From Marinomonas algicola (GTDB lineage: Bacteria > Pseudomonadota > Gammaproteobacteria > Pseudomonadales > Marinomonadaceae), in the NCBI RefSeq assembly GCF_014805825.1, contig NZ_CP061941.1, positions 4,277,166 through 4,341,165 on the forward strand: 64,000 nucleotides of DNA. Direction: 5' to 3'. Made by a program: the position numbers and the translations under genes. The notes beneath the pieces are model-generated. The model did no database searches. It saw only the letters and a list, made by a program, of their open reading frames with translations, and was not told the DNA's origin. Shown one piece after another: positions 47,195-56,488 of the stretch (its first letter is position 1; every line of letters starts with the position of its first letter).

Positions 47195-48217
47195 ATGAAA
47201 GCGTTTCAAGTAGAGAGTGTTAATAACTATGCTTTGATTGATACCAAGCAGCCTACCGCAGAGGCTGGAGAAGTATTGATTAAAACCGCTTTTGCCGGAA
47301 TTTGCGGATCGGATCTGCATATCATTCATGGGCAAAACCCTTTTGTTCAGTTTCCTCGAATTACGGGGCATGAGTTTTCTGGGGTTGTCGCCGCCGTTGG
47401 CGAAGGTGTCAGCCACGTGAAAATCGGCGATCAAGTCTGTGTTGATCCCGTTATTAGCTGTGGTGAATGTTATGCCTGCCGTGCTGGTCGTTTTAACGTT
47501 TGTGCGAATCTACAAGTGTTTGGCGTTCACCGTAATGGCGGCTTTGGAGAATTCACCAGTGCACCTGCAAGTAATGTCTTGGTACTTCCTGACAATGTCA
47601 CGCTTGAGCAAGCGGCCTTAGTCGAGCCTTATTCTATTGCGACGAATGTGTTGTCTCGAATGGAGCCAATTCCCGGCGATAGTCTACTGGTGTATGGCGC
47701 TGGTGTGATTGGTTTGACCATAGTGCAAGTGGCGAAAGCCATAGGAATAGAGCGAATCATTGTGACTGACATTGTTGATGAACGCTTAGAAAATGCAAAA
47801 TCCTTAGGGGCAACCGATGTCATTAACAGTCAGCGTGACAATGTCGAAAATTGTATCCAAAAATTGACGAAAGGAGAAGGTGTACCCCTTATTGCCGATG
47901 CGGCTTGTATACCCGCTTTACTCCCTGAAATTCTAAGAATGGCTTGCCCTGCAGGACGTATCGGGCTGCTTGGCTTTAGTTCAACACCAAGTGATTTAGC
48001 TCAAATTGAAGTGATTAAAAAAGAATTAACGATTGTGGGCTCCCGCTTAAACAATCGACGTTTTCCTCAAGTACTCGATATGATCGCTTCAGGCCGTTTA
48101 GACCCTTTGGCTTTGATTAGCCATCGAATTGGACTAAATGACATGGGTGATGGCATTCAACTTATGGAAAACCACCCAGAATTGACTCGCAAAATTCTTG
48201 TTGAAATGAGTGAGTGA
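47195..48217 (+). CDS. RspB-like zinc dehydrogenase (L-gulonate 5-dehydrogenase type)
   Basis: 340 residues, a medium-chain zinc dehydrogenase with catalytic C and GHE ligands (FAGICGSDLH...ITGHEFSG), structural cysteines (ISCGECYACRAGRFNVC) and a dinucleotide motif (VYGAGVIGLTIVQ). It is closest in pattern to E. coli RspB, and RspB-like proteins have been reported to oxidise L-gulonate to D-fructuronate. It lies 6 bp after manD, as rspB follows rspA. With UxuB this would feed L-gulonate into D-mannonate. Confidence 0.85.
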   Translation: MKAFQVESVNNYALIDTKQPTAEAGEVLIKTAFAGICGSDLHIIHGQNPFVQFPRITGHEFSGVVAAVGEGVSHVKIGDQVCVDPVISCGECYACRAGRFNVCANLQVFGVHRNGGFGEFTSAPASNVLVLPDNVTLEQAALVEPYSIATNVLSRMEPIPGDSLLVYGAGVIGLTIVQVAKAIGIERIIVTDIVDERLENAKSLGATDVINSQRDNVENCIQKLTKGEGVPLIADAACIPALLPEILRMACPAGRIGLLGFSSTPSDLAQIEVIKKELTIVGSRLNNRRFPQVLDMIASGRLDPLALISHRIGLNDMGDGIQLMENHPELTRKILVEMSE

Positions 48218-48262
48218 TCAATAACCTTAAACGTAAATCTAATAATAAAAACGGAGTTACCT

Positions 48263-49219
48263 ATGATCAAACCAATGATAAAAGCGGCCTTAATGTCTTC
48301 TATTTTGTTGTCTGGAATGTCCCAAGCGGCCGATGTCACATTAAAGTTTGGCTACCCAGCAAACGAAGAAAACATTTGGCATAAAGCGGCTTTGGAATTT
48401 AAAAAAGTGGCGGAAACAGACTCAAATGGTCGCATCGAGGTAAAGCTTTATCCTAATGAACAATTAGGTAAAGAGATGGATGTAATCAATAGTATCCAAC
48501 TTGGCACGGCTGATATGACCATCACCGGTGAGTCGCTGCAAAATTGGGCGCCTAAAGCCGCTTTAATGGCCGTTCCTTATGCTTTCACTAGCTCAGAGCA
48601 GTTGAAAAAAGCGGTTAATGGTGATGTTGGTAAAGAAATTAGTGACCAGATCGCTGAACGAACAGGCCTTAAAACAATGGCATGGTTTGAACGTGGTCCT
48701 AGACACCTGACATCTAATCGTAAAATTATGTCCCCAAGTGATTTGGATGGGCTAAAATTACGTGTACCTAACGTGCCTTTGTTTGTGAAAACATGGCAGA
48801 CGCTTGGCGCCAAACCGATCCCAATGGCATTCAGTGAAGTGTTTACGGCTTTGCAGCAAAATACAATTGATGGACAAGAAAACCCTCTTAGTCTGATTAA
48901 CAGTGCCAGCTTTTATGAAGTACAGAAATACGTCAATTTAACGGGTCATGTTCGTAGCTGGATTTATGTTGTTATAGGCCAAGATAAGCTAAATAACATG
49001 CCTGCCGACTTACGAGACATTGTGTTAGATGCGGGTCAGAAAATGCAGAACTATGAGCATGCTATGTTTGCGGCAGATGAAGCAAAACTTCGATCTATCC
49101 TAGAAGAACGCGGTATGACCTTTGTTGACCCTGATCTTAATGCCTTTAAAGCCGCGGCCCAAAAAGCCGTGCAAGACGCGCTTACTCCAGAACAATTAGC
49201 ACTCTATAAAAAGCTCTAA
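48263..49219 (+). CDS. TRAP transporter solute-binding protein DctP
   Basis: 318 residues with a signal peptide (KAALMSSILLSGMSQA, about 22 residues) and the DctP core. The ligand region GLKLRVPNVPLFVKTWQTLGAKPIPMAFSEVFTALQQNTIDGQENP contains the carboxylate-binding Arg. The family style (FALQQ...DGQENP) is that of sugar-acid binding proteins such as those for glucuronate or galacturonate. Placed between dehydrogenase and uxuB, it probably binds a hexuronate or aldonate. Confidence 0.92.
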   Translation: MIKPMIKAALMSSILLSGMSQAADVTLKFGYPANEENIWHKAALEFKKVAETDSNGRIEVKLYPNEQLGKEMDVINSIQLGTADMTITGESLQNWAPKAALMAVPYAFTSSEQLKKAVNGDVGKEISDQIAERTGLKTMAWFERGPRHLTSNRKIMSPSDLDGLKLRVPNVPLFVKTWQTLGAKPIPMAFSEVFTALQQNTIDGQENPLSLINSASFYEVQKYVNLTGHVRSWIYVVIGQDKLNNMPADLRDIVLDAGQKMQNYEHAMFAADEAKLRSILEERGMTFVDPDLNAFKAAAQKAVQDALTPEQLALYKKL

Positions 49220-49235
49220 ATAGTCCGTTTAAGAC

Positions 49236-49266
49236 GCCTATTTTCGTCTAGAGTACGAAAATAGGC
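49236..49266 (+). repeat. 12-bp stem hairpin between dctP and dctQ
   Basis: GCCTATTTTCGT (49236-49247) and ACGAAAATAGGC (49255-49266) pair perfectly around a 7-base loop in the 66-bp gap behind the binding-protein gene. No T tract follows. Confidence 0.8.
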
Positions 49267-49285
49267 CCCTATGGAGAAGAGTGCG

Positions 49286-49831
49286 ATGAGTACCTTACCT
49301 CAAAATAAACCCCAAAATAATATGACGTATAAGATTGAATGTGTCGTTCGATCTTTTTTGTCTATTGTTGACCGTGTATTCGCTTTGCTTGCTATTTCTG
49401 CTTTGCTTGGCATTATCGCTGTAGTGTTATTACAAGTTGTATCTCGTTTCATGTTACCCAGTTCTCCGATTTGGACGGAAGAGCTGTCTCGTTACTTATT
49501 CATTTATCTTATTGTTTTAAGCTCAGGCTTGGTGATTAGCCGAAATCGTCATGTGCGCTTAGAGTTATTTCAAGCCGCACTTAACCCTGTTTGGACGAAA
49601 ATCTACCATATATTCTGTCACCTACTCGCGGGTAGCTTTGCTCTTTATATCCTTCCTTATGCGATTAAATACGCCCAGATTGGTCGCTGGCAGACTTCTC
49701 CTGCACTAGAAGTCCCTATGTATTGGGCTTTTTTATCGGTGAGCTTTTTTTTCGCATTGACAGCGTTTTATAGCTTTATGAGCGTTCTGCTGATCTTACT
49801 TGATCGTGATAACCAAGGAGTTTCTTCATAA
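49286..49831 (+). CDS. TRAP transporter small permease DctQ
   Basis: About 181 residues with four membrane helices and the DctQ pattern QVVSRFMLPSSPIWTEELSRYLFIYLIVLSSGLVISRNRHVRLE. An in-frame ATG at 49271 would add five residues but would place the GGAG motif inside the gene, so 49286 is preferred. Its stop codon overlaps the next start by 1 bp (TAATG). Confidence 0.9.
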   Translation: MSTLPQNKPQNNMTYKIECVVRSFLSIVDRVFALLAISALLGIIAVVLLQVVSRFMLPSSPIWTEELSRYLFIYLIVLSSGLVISRNRHVRLELFQAALNPVWTKIYHIFCHLLAGSFALYILPYAIKYAQIGRWQTSPALEVPMYWAFLSVSFFFALTAFYSFMSVLLILLDRDNQGVSS

Positions 49832-51105
49832 TGGACGTTATTTTGTTGTTTGTGGTGTTTTTCTTGTTACTGATCGTCGGCGTTCCGATTGTATTTTGCT
49901 TAGGTATTGCCTCTTTATCGTACCTCACGTTGGTTGGAATTCCCTTAACCATAGTGCCTCAGCGTTTGTATGCTGGCATGGACTCTTTTGTATTGCTTTG
50001 TATTCCTGGTTTTATTTTGGCTGGAAACCTAATGAATGTTGGCAATATCACGGATTATATTATTCGTTTTAGTAATGCTCTTTTAGGCCATATTCGTGGC
50101 GGGCTTGGCCTGGCTAATGTCGGTGGTTCGATGATCTTTGGTGGTATTTCTGGGACAGCCGTCGCTGATACAGCGAGTATTGGTGCCGTGATGATCCCCG
50201 GAATGGCTCGAAGTGGCTATGATAAACCCTTTGCGGCGGCCGTAACGGCCGCCTCTTCAACTATAGGCCCTATTATTCCGCCTAGTGTTCCTATGATTAT
50301 TGTTGGCTCATTGAGTGGGATTTCAGTAGGCAAAATGTTCTTAGCGGGAGTTGTACCAGGCATCATGCTCGGTGTCGCTATGATGGTAACCGCTTATATT
50401 ATTGCGGTTAAGCGACAATACCCTTGTGAAAAGCGAGCCACGTTAAAAGAAATCTATGTGGTTGGTAAAGGCGCTTTCTGGGCGCTCCTAATGACCTTTA
50501 TTATTCTATACGGCATTATTGGTGGGCTTTTTACGCCGACAGAAGCGTCGATCATGGCAAGCTTATATGCCTTTGTTGTCGGGATGTTTGTATATAAAGG
50601 CATTACTTGGAAAAACCTGCCTAAGTTGATGGTGGACACGGTTCTAAGCTCAACAAGTCTGTTGTTGTTAGTCGGTATGGCGAACTTGTTTGGTTGGATT
50701 TTAACCAGCGAACAAATCCCTCAAATGCTAGCGCGTGCCATTTTTGATATCAGTGAAAATCCTTTTGTTGTGATTCTCATCATTAATATCGTGCTTTTAA
50801 TTGTGGGTGGTTTTATGGAAACCATTGCCGCCTTGATTATCCTCTTTCCAACATTGCTAAAAGTAGCGGAAGGGATTGGTATGGATCCGATTCATTTCGG
50901 AGTAATGGCCGTGCTGAACTTGATAATTGGTCTGACAACCCCTCCTGTTGGCGTATGCCTCTTTGTGGCGGCTGGCATCAGTGAGTTACCCATGACAGCA
51001 ATAGTCAAAGCCATTTGGCCTTTCCTCTTGTGTAATCTTTTTGTGTTGCTTTTAGTTTCTTATGTTCCCGCAATTTCGTTGTGGTTACCTTCTTTATTAA
51101 ATTGA
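49831..51105 (+). CDS. TRAP transporter large permease DctM
   Basis: 424 residues, about 12 membrane helices. Family motifs are GGSMIFGGISGTAVADTASIGAVMIPGMARSGYDKPFAAAVTAASSTIGPIIPPSVPMII and NLIIGLTTPPVGVCLFVAAGI. It completes the second TRAP transporter, translationally coupled to the small subunit. Confidence 0.93.
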   Translation: MDVILLFVVFFLLLIVGVPIVFCLGIASLSYLTLVGIPLTIVPQRLYAGMDSFVLLCIPGFILAGNLMNVGNITDYIIRFSNALLGHIRGGLGLANVGGSMIFGGISGTAVADTASIGAVMIPGMARSGYDKPFAAAVTAASSTIGPIIPPSVPMIIVGSLSGISVGKMFLAGVVPGIMLGVAMMVTAYIIAVKRQYPCEKRATLKEIYVVGKGAFWALLMTFIILYGIIGGLFTPTEASIMASLYAFVVGMFVYKGITWKNLPKLMVDTVLSSTSLLLLVGMANLFGWILTSEQIPQMLARAIFDISENPFVVILIINIVLLIVGGFMETIAALIILFPTLLKVAEGIGMDPIHFGVMAVLNLIIGLTTPPVGVCLFVAAGISELPMTAIVKAIWPFLLCNLFVLLLVSYVPAISLWLPSLLN

Positions 51106-51133
51106 TAACGAGCAAGTAGATAAGTGGTTGTTT

Positions 51134-52597
51134 ATGAAAATAAAATATATAGACAGTGATCTAAACCCAGATCAGCATGAAATTGGTATTGTGCACATTG
51201 GACTTGGGGCATTTCACCGGGCGCATCAAGCGGTGTATCTTGAGAAAACGCTTGCTCAACATGGTGGTGATTGGATGATTGCCAGTGCCAATATTCGCTC
51301 TAATTATTCATTAGTAGAGCAGTTGCAACAGGCGAAACACCGTTATCATGTCGTTGAATATGCGGATACAAAGACAGTAGCGATTAGAGAAATTAAAGCC
51401 ATTAAAACCGCTTATTTCAGTGGTTCGAATGATGGATGTGCTGGATTACTCGCGCAAATGTCATCTGAATCGACAAAGATAGTCACGTTAACAGTGACGG
51501 AAAAAGGTTATTACCTATCCCCTTTATCAGGTGCTCTTCTGACTGATAATGCCAATATTCAGCATGATTTGCAGAACCCTGCTCAACCAAAAACCGCATT
51601 GGGGTTGATTTTAGTCGCATTAAAACAGCGTCGGTCTCAAGGTTTCGAACCCTTTACCGTGCTGTCTTGTGACAACATGCCACATAATGGTGAACGAACA
51701 AGAGGCGCTGTGATTGCATTGGCGCAAATGCAAGATATCGAGTTTGCTGACTGGATTGAGAAAACCGTTGCGTTTCCTAACTCGATGGTTGACCGCATTG
51801 TTCCTGCTGTGAGTGAGCAGGACTTGATCATGATTCAAGCGGACACGGGGATCAGTGAGCCAACAGTGGTTAAGTGTGAGCAATTTAGCCAATGGGTAGT
51901 CGAAGATCATTTTCCAGCGGGTCGTCCTCAGTGGGAATCCGCTGGTGTACAGATGGTGGATAACGTATCAAGCTATGAAATGATGAAATTACGCATGTTA
52001 AACGGCAGTCATTCATTGTTGGCTTATCTCGGTTATATTGCCGGTTATCAAACGGTTGCTCAAGCCATGCAAGATAGAGACATTCGTGCTTTCCTTGAGC
52101 ACTACATGATGCAAGAAGTCGCACCGACACTGCCGTACTTTAGCCAATCGGAATTAGCGACCTATTGCCAACAGTTATTAGCACGCTTTGATAACGACAG
52201 CTTGCAGCATCAGCTACAACAAATTGCCATGGATGGCAGTCAAAAGCTGCCCCAACGTTGGTTAAGTGGCTTAATAGAATTACAGAATAAATCTCTTCCT
52301 GCGCCAGCGATTGAACTGGGTATAGCGGGTTGGATCGTTTTCTTATCTCAAGCAAAAGAGAAAAAACAGAAGATCAATGACCCTTTAGAAGTGGCATTAC
52401 TTGAACTTTTACACCGACATAGTTCTAGTTCAAAAGGTTTAGTCTCCGCCATGTTACAACGCCATGATATTTTTCCGACGTCTTTGTCTACCAATCACCC
52501 CTTGATTCAACGAGTACTGAACTTGGTTGATAGGTTGTCAGCAGGCGAAAACATACAGCGTGTTATGCGTACCGCTTTTCAGAATAAAGATAAATAA
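51134..52597 (+). CDS. uxuB: D-mannonate oxidoreductase (fructuronate reductase) UxuB
   Basis: 487 residues of the mannitol dehydrogenase family. The N-terminal dinucleotide motif is IVHIGLGAFHRAHQAVYLE and the signature region reads VDRIVPAV. The catalytic stretch KLRMLNGSHSLLAYLGYIAG includes a conserved Lys, Asn and His. It interconverts D-fructuronate and D-mannonate with NAD. I use ATG 51134 instead of TTG 51128. The next gene is uxuA, the usual partner. Confidence 0.9.
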   Translation: MKIKYIDSDLNPDQHEIGIVHIGLGAFHRAHQAVYLEKTLAQHGGDWMIASANIRSNYSLVEQLQQAKHRYHVVEYADTKTVAIREIKAIKTAYFSGSNDGCAGLLAQMSSESTKIVTLTVTEKGYYLSPLSGALLTDNANIQHDLQNPAQPKTALGLILVALKQRRSQGFEPFTVLSCDNMPHNGERTRGAVIALAQMQDIEFADWIEKTVAFPNSMVDRIVPAVSEQDLIMIQADTGISEPTVVKCEQFSQWVVEDHFPAGRPQWESAGVQMVDNVSSYEMMKLRMLNGSHSLLAYLGYIAGYQTVAQAMQDRDIRAFLEHYMMQEVAPTLPYFSQSELATYCQQLLARFDNDSLQHQLQQIAMDGSQKLPQRWLSGLIELQNKSLPAPAIELGIAGWIVFLSQAKEKKQKINDPLEVALLELLHRHSSSSKGLVSAMLQRHDIFPTSLSTNHPLIQRVLNLVDRLSAGENIQRVMRTAFQNKDK

Positions 52598-52608
52598 GAG
52601 AGTCTATT

Positions 52609-53790
52609 ATGGAACATACATGGCGTTGGTTTGGAGTTAATGACTCCATTACATTACAAGACATTCGCCAAGCAGGCGCAACCGGCATTGTTACGGCATT
52701 GCACGAGATTCCAAATGGTGAAGTGTGGCCGATAGACGCGATTCAGATAGTGAAAAGTAAAATAGAAGATGCGGGTCTTCGTTGGTCTGTTGTTGAAAGC
52801 ATTCCGGTACATGAGGACATTAAGCAACGTAAGGGTAAGTACAAAGAATACATTGAAAATTACGCTCAGAGTATTCGTAACCTCGCGGACTGCGGTATTC
52901 AAACCGTTTGCTATAACTTTATGCCTGTATTGGATTGGACTCGCACAGACCTAACCTACGCCTTACCTGATGGCTCAAAAGCATTACGCTTTGACCAAAC
53001 CGCTTTTGCTGCGTTTGATTTATTTATCCTAAAACGCCCAAATAGTTTAAAAAATTACAATGATAAAGAGATTGAAGCCGCCGAAGCGCATTTTCTTGCG
53101 CTCAACGATGAACAAAAAGAAAAACTGATCAATACCATACTTGCAGGGCTTCCCGGTGCTGAAGAAAGCTATACCTTAGATAATTTTCGTGAGGCCTTAG
53201 CGGCTTATGATGACATTGATAAGGATGTACTACGTGAAAATTTTGCTCTCTTTTTAGACCATATAGTCCCTGTAGCTGAGTCTTATGGTGTCAGTTTAGC
53301 CGTTCACCCAGATGATCCACCACGACCTATTCTAGGTTTACCAAGGATAGTGTCCACCAAACAAGATGTAGAATGGTTAGTACAGCGTATACCTTCGCCA
53401 GCGAATGGCATTACTTTTTGTACTGGATCTTACGGGGTGCGAGAAGACAATGATTTATGTGATATGGCAACCACTTTTGCCGATCGTATTTACTTTACCC
53501 ATTTGCGCTCTACTCAGAGAGAAGCGGTTTGGGGAAGTTTTCACGAAGCATCGCATTTGGAAGGTAATACGGATATTTCGGATGTGATTTTAGTGCTACT
53601 CAAAGAAGAGCAGCGTCGAAAACGCCTAGGTATTGATAAAAAGATTCCACTGCGTCCAGATCATGGACACCAAATTATGGATGATTTACGTCGAGACGCC
53701 AAACCTGGGTATTCTGCCTTAGGTCGAATGAAAGGGCTCGCTGAAATTAGAGGTGTTGAATTCGCTTTGAAAAAATACGTTGTGATTTAA
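52609..53790 (+). CDS. uxuA: Mannonate dehydratase UxuA
   Basis: 393 residues (E. coli 394). Family segments include MEHTWRWFGVNDSITLQDIRQAGATGIVTALHEIPNGEVW, LAVHPDDPPRPILGLPRI, FCTGSYG and LRPDHGHQI, which supply the metal ligands of this xylose-isomerase-like barrel. It makes 2-keto-3-deoxygluconate from D-mannonate and is unrelated to ManD, so the locus has two enzymes for one reaction. It lies 11 bp after uxuB. Confidence 0.95.
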   Translation: MEHTWRWFGVNDSITLQDIRQAGATGIVTALHEIPNGEVWPIDAIQIVKSKIEDAGLRWSVVESIPVHEDIKQRKGKYKEYIENYAQSIRNLADCGIQTVCYNFMPVLDWTRTDLTYALPDGSKALRFDQTAFAAFDLFILKRPNSLKNYNDKEIEAAEAHFLALNDEQKEKLINTILAGLPGAEESYTLDNFREALAAYDDIDKDVLRENFALFLDHIVPVAESYGVSLAVHPDDPPRPILGLPRIVSTKQDVEWLVQRIPSPANGITFCTGSYGVREDNDLCDMATTFADRIYFTHLRSTQREAVWGSFHEASHLEGNTDISDVILVLLKEEQRRKRLGIDKKIPLRPDHGHQIMDDLRRDAKPGYSALGRMKGLAEIRGVEFALKKYVVI

Positions 53791-53800
53791 GGAAGGGATA

Positions 53801-53932
53801 ATGTTAAGTGATTTTTTAAAGACAGTGAGAAAGCCGCATGAATATATCATTAGGTTTTGGCTATTTCACTTAAGAAAGCGCCCGAACTGGGTATTTTTGC
53901 GTATAATGCATCGCGTATTTATTATCCATTAA
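53801..53932 (+). CDS. Possible 43-residue basic peptide
   Basis: A small frame starts 10 bp after the uxuA stop codon with an excellent ribosome site (GGAAGGGATA before ATG). The peptide is basic and aromatic (MLSDFLKTVRKPHEYIIRFW, then LFHLRKRPNWVF). The TATAAT at 53902-53907 and the operator-like site at 53914-53928 lie inside its 3' part. It could be a real small protein, a leader peptide or a remnant; I do not recognise it. Confidence 0.4.
   Translation: MLSDFLKTVRKPHEYIIRFWLFHLRKRPNWVFLRIMHRVFIIH
53914..53928. promoter_or_regulatory. Hydroxyproline-regulator operator, site 1
   Basis: CGTATTTATTATCCA matches the site before the hydroxyproline operon (TGTATTTTGTATCCA) at 12 of 15 positions. 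It lies 7 bp after a TATAAT and upstream of the GntR/FCD gene, consistent with autoregulation. Confidence 0.5.
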
Positions 53933-54008
53933 TAAGAGATTTTGAATTGTCGAAATCATGAGTCTTGTTAACGGTAATGTTATTAAACTTGAGTGAGAGG
54001 GTAGCACA

Positions 54009-54680
54009 TTGGCTCAAAAAAGAGCTGTCGTACGTCAGAGTTTACCTGATGTTATTGTCGCAGATTTACGTAATAGAATTCTATCAGGAGACCTTGCCGA
54101 AGGTGAACTTATTCGACAAGAATTATTGGCTGAAGAGTACGATGTTTCTCGAATGCCTGTACGAGAAGCCTTAAAAAGATTGGATTCAGAAGGTCTGGTT
54201 GTTTTTACGAATAATAAAGGTGCTACGGTTACCAAGCATTCTTTAGATGAAATTGCTGAAATCTTCGATGTTAGGAAGCTTTTAGAAATCAATCTGTTTA
54301 AACGAGCTATCCCACTTATGACAGAGCATCATTTTACCCAGTGTGATGCTTTATTAGAGGAAATGGAAGCCTCTTACGCGGCTGGAAATGTGGCCGATTG
54401 GGGGCCATTAAACGCTCAGTTTCATGGTGTTTTGTATGAAGCGGCGCATCAAAAGCTGACAATGCAATTACTTGAGCGGGTGAGCTTGCAAGCCAATCGT
54501 TATGTGAGTATGCATATTGATCAACTAAGAAAAGCGGACAATGCTGAACATGATCATAGAGGCCTATTAGAGTTCGCTCGTAAAGGTGATATAACCGCGG
54601 CCGCCGATCTGTTGAGCTCACATTTAGAAAATACTAAAGTGCAAATTTTAGAATTAATTACCTCGACTCGTGCTCAATAA
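54009..54680 (+). CDS. GntR/FCD-family regulator of hydroxyproline genes
   Basis: 223 residues: a GntR winged helix (VIVADLRNRILSGDLAEGELIRQELLAEEYDVSRMPVREALKRLDSEGLV) and an FCD domain whose metal or ligand site includes the conserved H residues in NAQFHGVLYEAAH and HDHRGLLEF. The start is TTG with GAGAGGG 7 bases upstream. It heads a locus for 4-hydroxyproline breakdown. Sites of the form TGGATAcaaTATCCA in two neighbouring promoters are its likely operators. Confidence 0.87.
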   Translation: MAQKRAVVRQSLPDVIVADLRNRILSGDLAEGELIRQELLAEEYDVSRMPVREALKRLDSEGLVVFTNNKGATVTKHSLDEIAEIFDVRKLLEINLFKRAIPLMTEHHFTQCDALLEEMEASYAAGNVADWGPLNAQFHGVLYEAAHQKLTMQLLERVSLQANRYVSMHIDQLRKADNAEHDHRGLLEFARKGDITAAADLLSSHLENTKVQILELITSTRAQ

Positions 54681-54846
54681 TCGATCTATAGAATCACGTT
54701 TATTGGAAAGAGATGCCGACTGAAATCCGCTCTTTCCAATGTCTCCTTCTTCCGTATTTTGCCTTTAATTCTTGCTGTAAAACCGACTTTACACTTCTTC
54801 CAGGTCTCTCAACCTCATGGCGACTGTGCTCTTATTTTGTAATAGC

Positions 54847-54874
54847 TTGAACAAATTCTAATTTTGGATACAAT
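54847..54874 (+). promoter_or_regulatory. Promoter of the semialdehyde dehydrogenase gene
   Basis: -35 TTGAAC (54847-54852), a 16-bp spacer and -10 TACAAT (54869-54874). The -10 lies inside the operator. The rest of the gap 54681-54930 shows no gene. Confidence 0.6.
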
Positions 54875-54879
54875 ATCCA
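54865..54879. promoter_or_regulatory. Hydroxyproline-regulator operator, site 2
   Basis: TGGATAcaaTATCCA is a perfect inverted repeat with 6-bp arms and a 3-bp centre, covering the -10 of the promoter. Binding would block RNA polymerase. Confidence 0.7.
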
Positions 54880-54930
54880 TTAGGTTTAACTTAGAATTTT
54901 TTTAAACACACACGAATGGAGCGAGAACAC

Positions 54931-56445
54931 ATGGCTTTCATGTTACATGGTAAACATTTAATTGCTGGTCAATGGGTAGAATCTGATCAAAAGTTTGCAT
55001 CTTCTCCTGCGTTTGGTGAAGCTCATTCATTTTCAAAAGGCGGGTTAGCGGATGTTGATGTGGCTGTTGAAGCCGCTGAGCAAGCCTTTCTGGAGTACGG
55101 GTACTCTTCTCGAGAAGTAAGAGCTGAGTTTCTAAATGCGATTGCTGACGAAATAGACGCCCGTGGTGATGACATCACTGCTATTGGTTGCTCGGAGACA
55201 GGTCTACCAGAAGCGCGTCTCATTGGAGAGCGTGGTCGAACATGTGGTCAACTGAGATTGTTTGCGGAGCACATTCTTCAGGGTGATTATCTTGATAAAC
55301 GTCATGATTCGGCGTTACCAGAACGTCAGCCACTACCAAGAGCGGATCTCAAGCTAATACAGAGGCCTATAGGCCCTATCGCTGTATTTGGTGCATCTAA
55401 CTTTCCCTTAGCCTTTTCTACGGCTGGAGGTGATACCGCAGCGGCTTTAGCGGCAGGTTGCCCTGTGGTTGTTAAAGGACACAGTGCTCACCCAGGAACG
55501 GGTGAAATTGTCGCAGAAGCGATTTATGCCGCTATTCAAAAGTGTGGTATGCCTGCTGGTGTATTCAGTCTTATTCAAGGAGGAAACCGTGACGTAGGCT
55601 CGGCTTTAGTACAGCACCCATTGATTAAAGCGGTAGGTTTTACTGGCTCTTTAGCGGGTGGCCGAGCTCTGTTTGATTTATGTGCCTCTCGCCCTGAACC
55701 GATTCCTTTTTTTGGTGAATTAGGTTCTGTTAACCCAATGTTTTTATTCCCTGATGCCGTTTCAAATCGTGGTGAAGAACTTGCTAAGGGTTGGGCTGGT
55801 TCATTAACAATGGGGGCGGGACAATTTTGCACTAACCCTGGCGTTGCGGTATTACTGGCTGGAGAAGACGCCGATTTATTTGTGTCTAATACGATTGAAT
55901 CACTATCTTCTGTACCTTCTCAAACTATGTTAACAGACGGTATAGCTGAAGCATACCGTGCCGGTCAAAAGCGTATAGCGGCGGCTTCCGGAGTTCGTGA
56001 AGTGTTGGTGACGTCATGTGATTCACGCAATGCAACACCCTACCTTTATACGACTACTGCAAAAGATTGGTTGCTGAATGGGTCATTAGCAGAAGAAGTG
56101 TTTGGCCCACTAGGCGTTGTTGTATTAGCCGCTTCTTTAGAAGAAATGCAACAAGTGGCTCAAAACCTTGAAGGACAGTTAACCTGTACCCTTCATATTG
56201 AAGAATCGGATATCAATGATGCAAAGCGCTTTATTCCAGTATTAGAGCGTAAAGCTGGCCGCATACTGGCGAATGCTTTTCCTACGGGTGTTGAAGTCTG
56301 TGACAGTATGGTGCACGGCGGTCCATATCCAGCATCGACTAATTTTGGTGCGACGTCTGTCGGTACAATGTCAATTCGCCGATTCTTACGTCCTGTATGT
56401 TATCAAGATATTCCAGTTTCTTTATTACCTGCAGATCTTGTTTAA
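54931..56445 (+). CDS. Alpha-ketoglutarate semialdehyde dehydrogenase
   Basis: About 504 residues of the aldehyde dehydrogenase superfamily, branch for 2,5-dioxopentanoate. The catalytic cysteine is C300 in GAGQFCTNPG and the general base E263 in FFGELGSVNPMF; the cofactor region is FGASNFPLAFSTAGGDTAAALAAGCPVVVKGHSAHPGT. It oxidises the last intermediate of hydroxyproline breakdown to 2-oxoglutarate. Another ATG lies at 54916, but the GGAG motif falls within that extension. Confidence 0.9.
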   Translation: MAFMLHGKHLIAGQWVESDQKFASSPAFGEAHSFSKGGLADVDVAVEAAEQAFLEYGYSSREVRAEFLNAIADEIDARGDDITAIGCSETGLPEARLIGERGRTCGQLRLFAEHILQGDYLDKRHDSALPERQPLPRADLKLIQRPIGPIAVFGASNFPLAFSTAGGDTAAALAAGCPVVVKGHSAHPGTGEIVAEAIYAAIQKCGMPAGVFSLIQGGNRDVGSALVQHPLIKAVGFTGSLAGGRALFDLCASRPEPIPFFGELGSVNPMFLFPDAVSNRGEELAKGWAGSLTMGAGQFCTNPGVAVLLAGEDADLFVSNTIESLSSVPSQTMLTDGIAEAYRAGQKRIAAASGVREVLVTSCDSRNATPYLYTTTAKDWLLNGSLAEEVFGPLGVVVLAASLEEMQQVAQNLEGQLTCTLHIEESDINDAKRFIPVLERKAGRILANAFPTGVEVCDSMVHGGPYPASTNFGATSVGTMSIRRFLRPVCYQDIPVSLLPADLV

Positions 56446-56488
56446 TGTTCTCAAGAATACTTGATTCATAAAAAAGCGGAGTCTGAAT

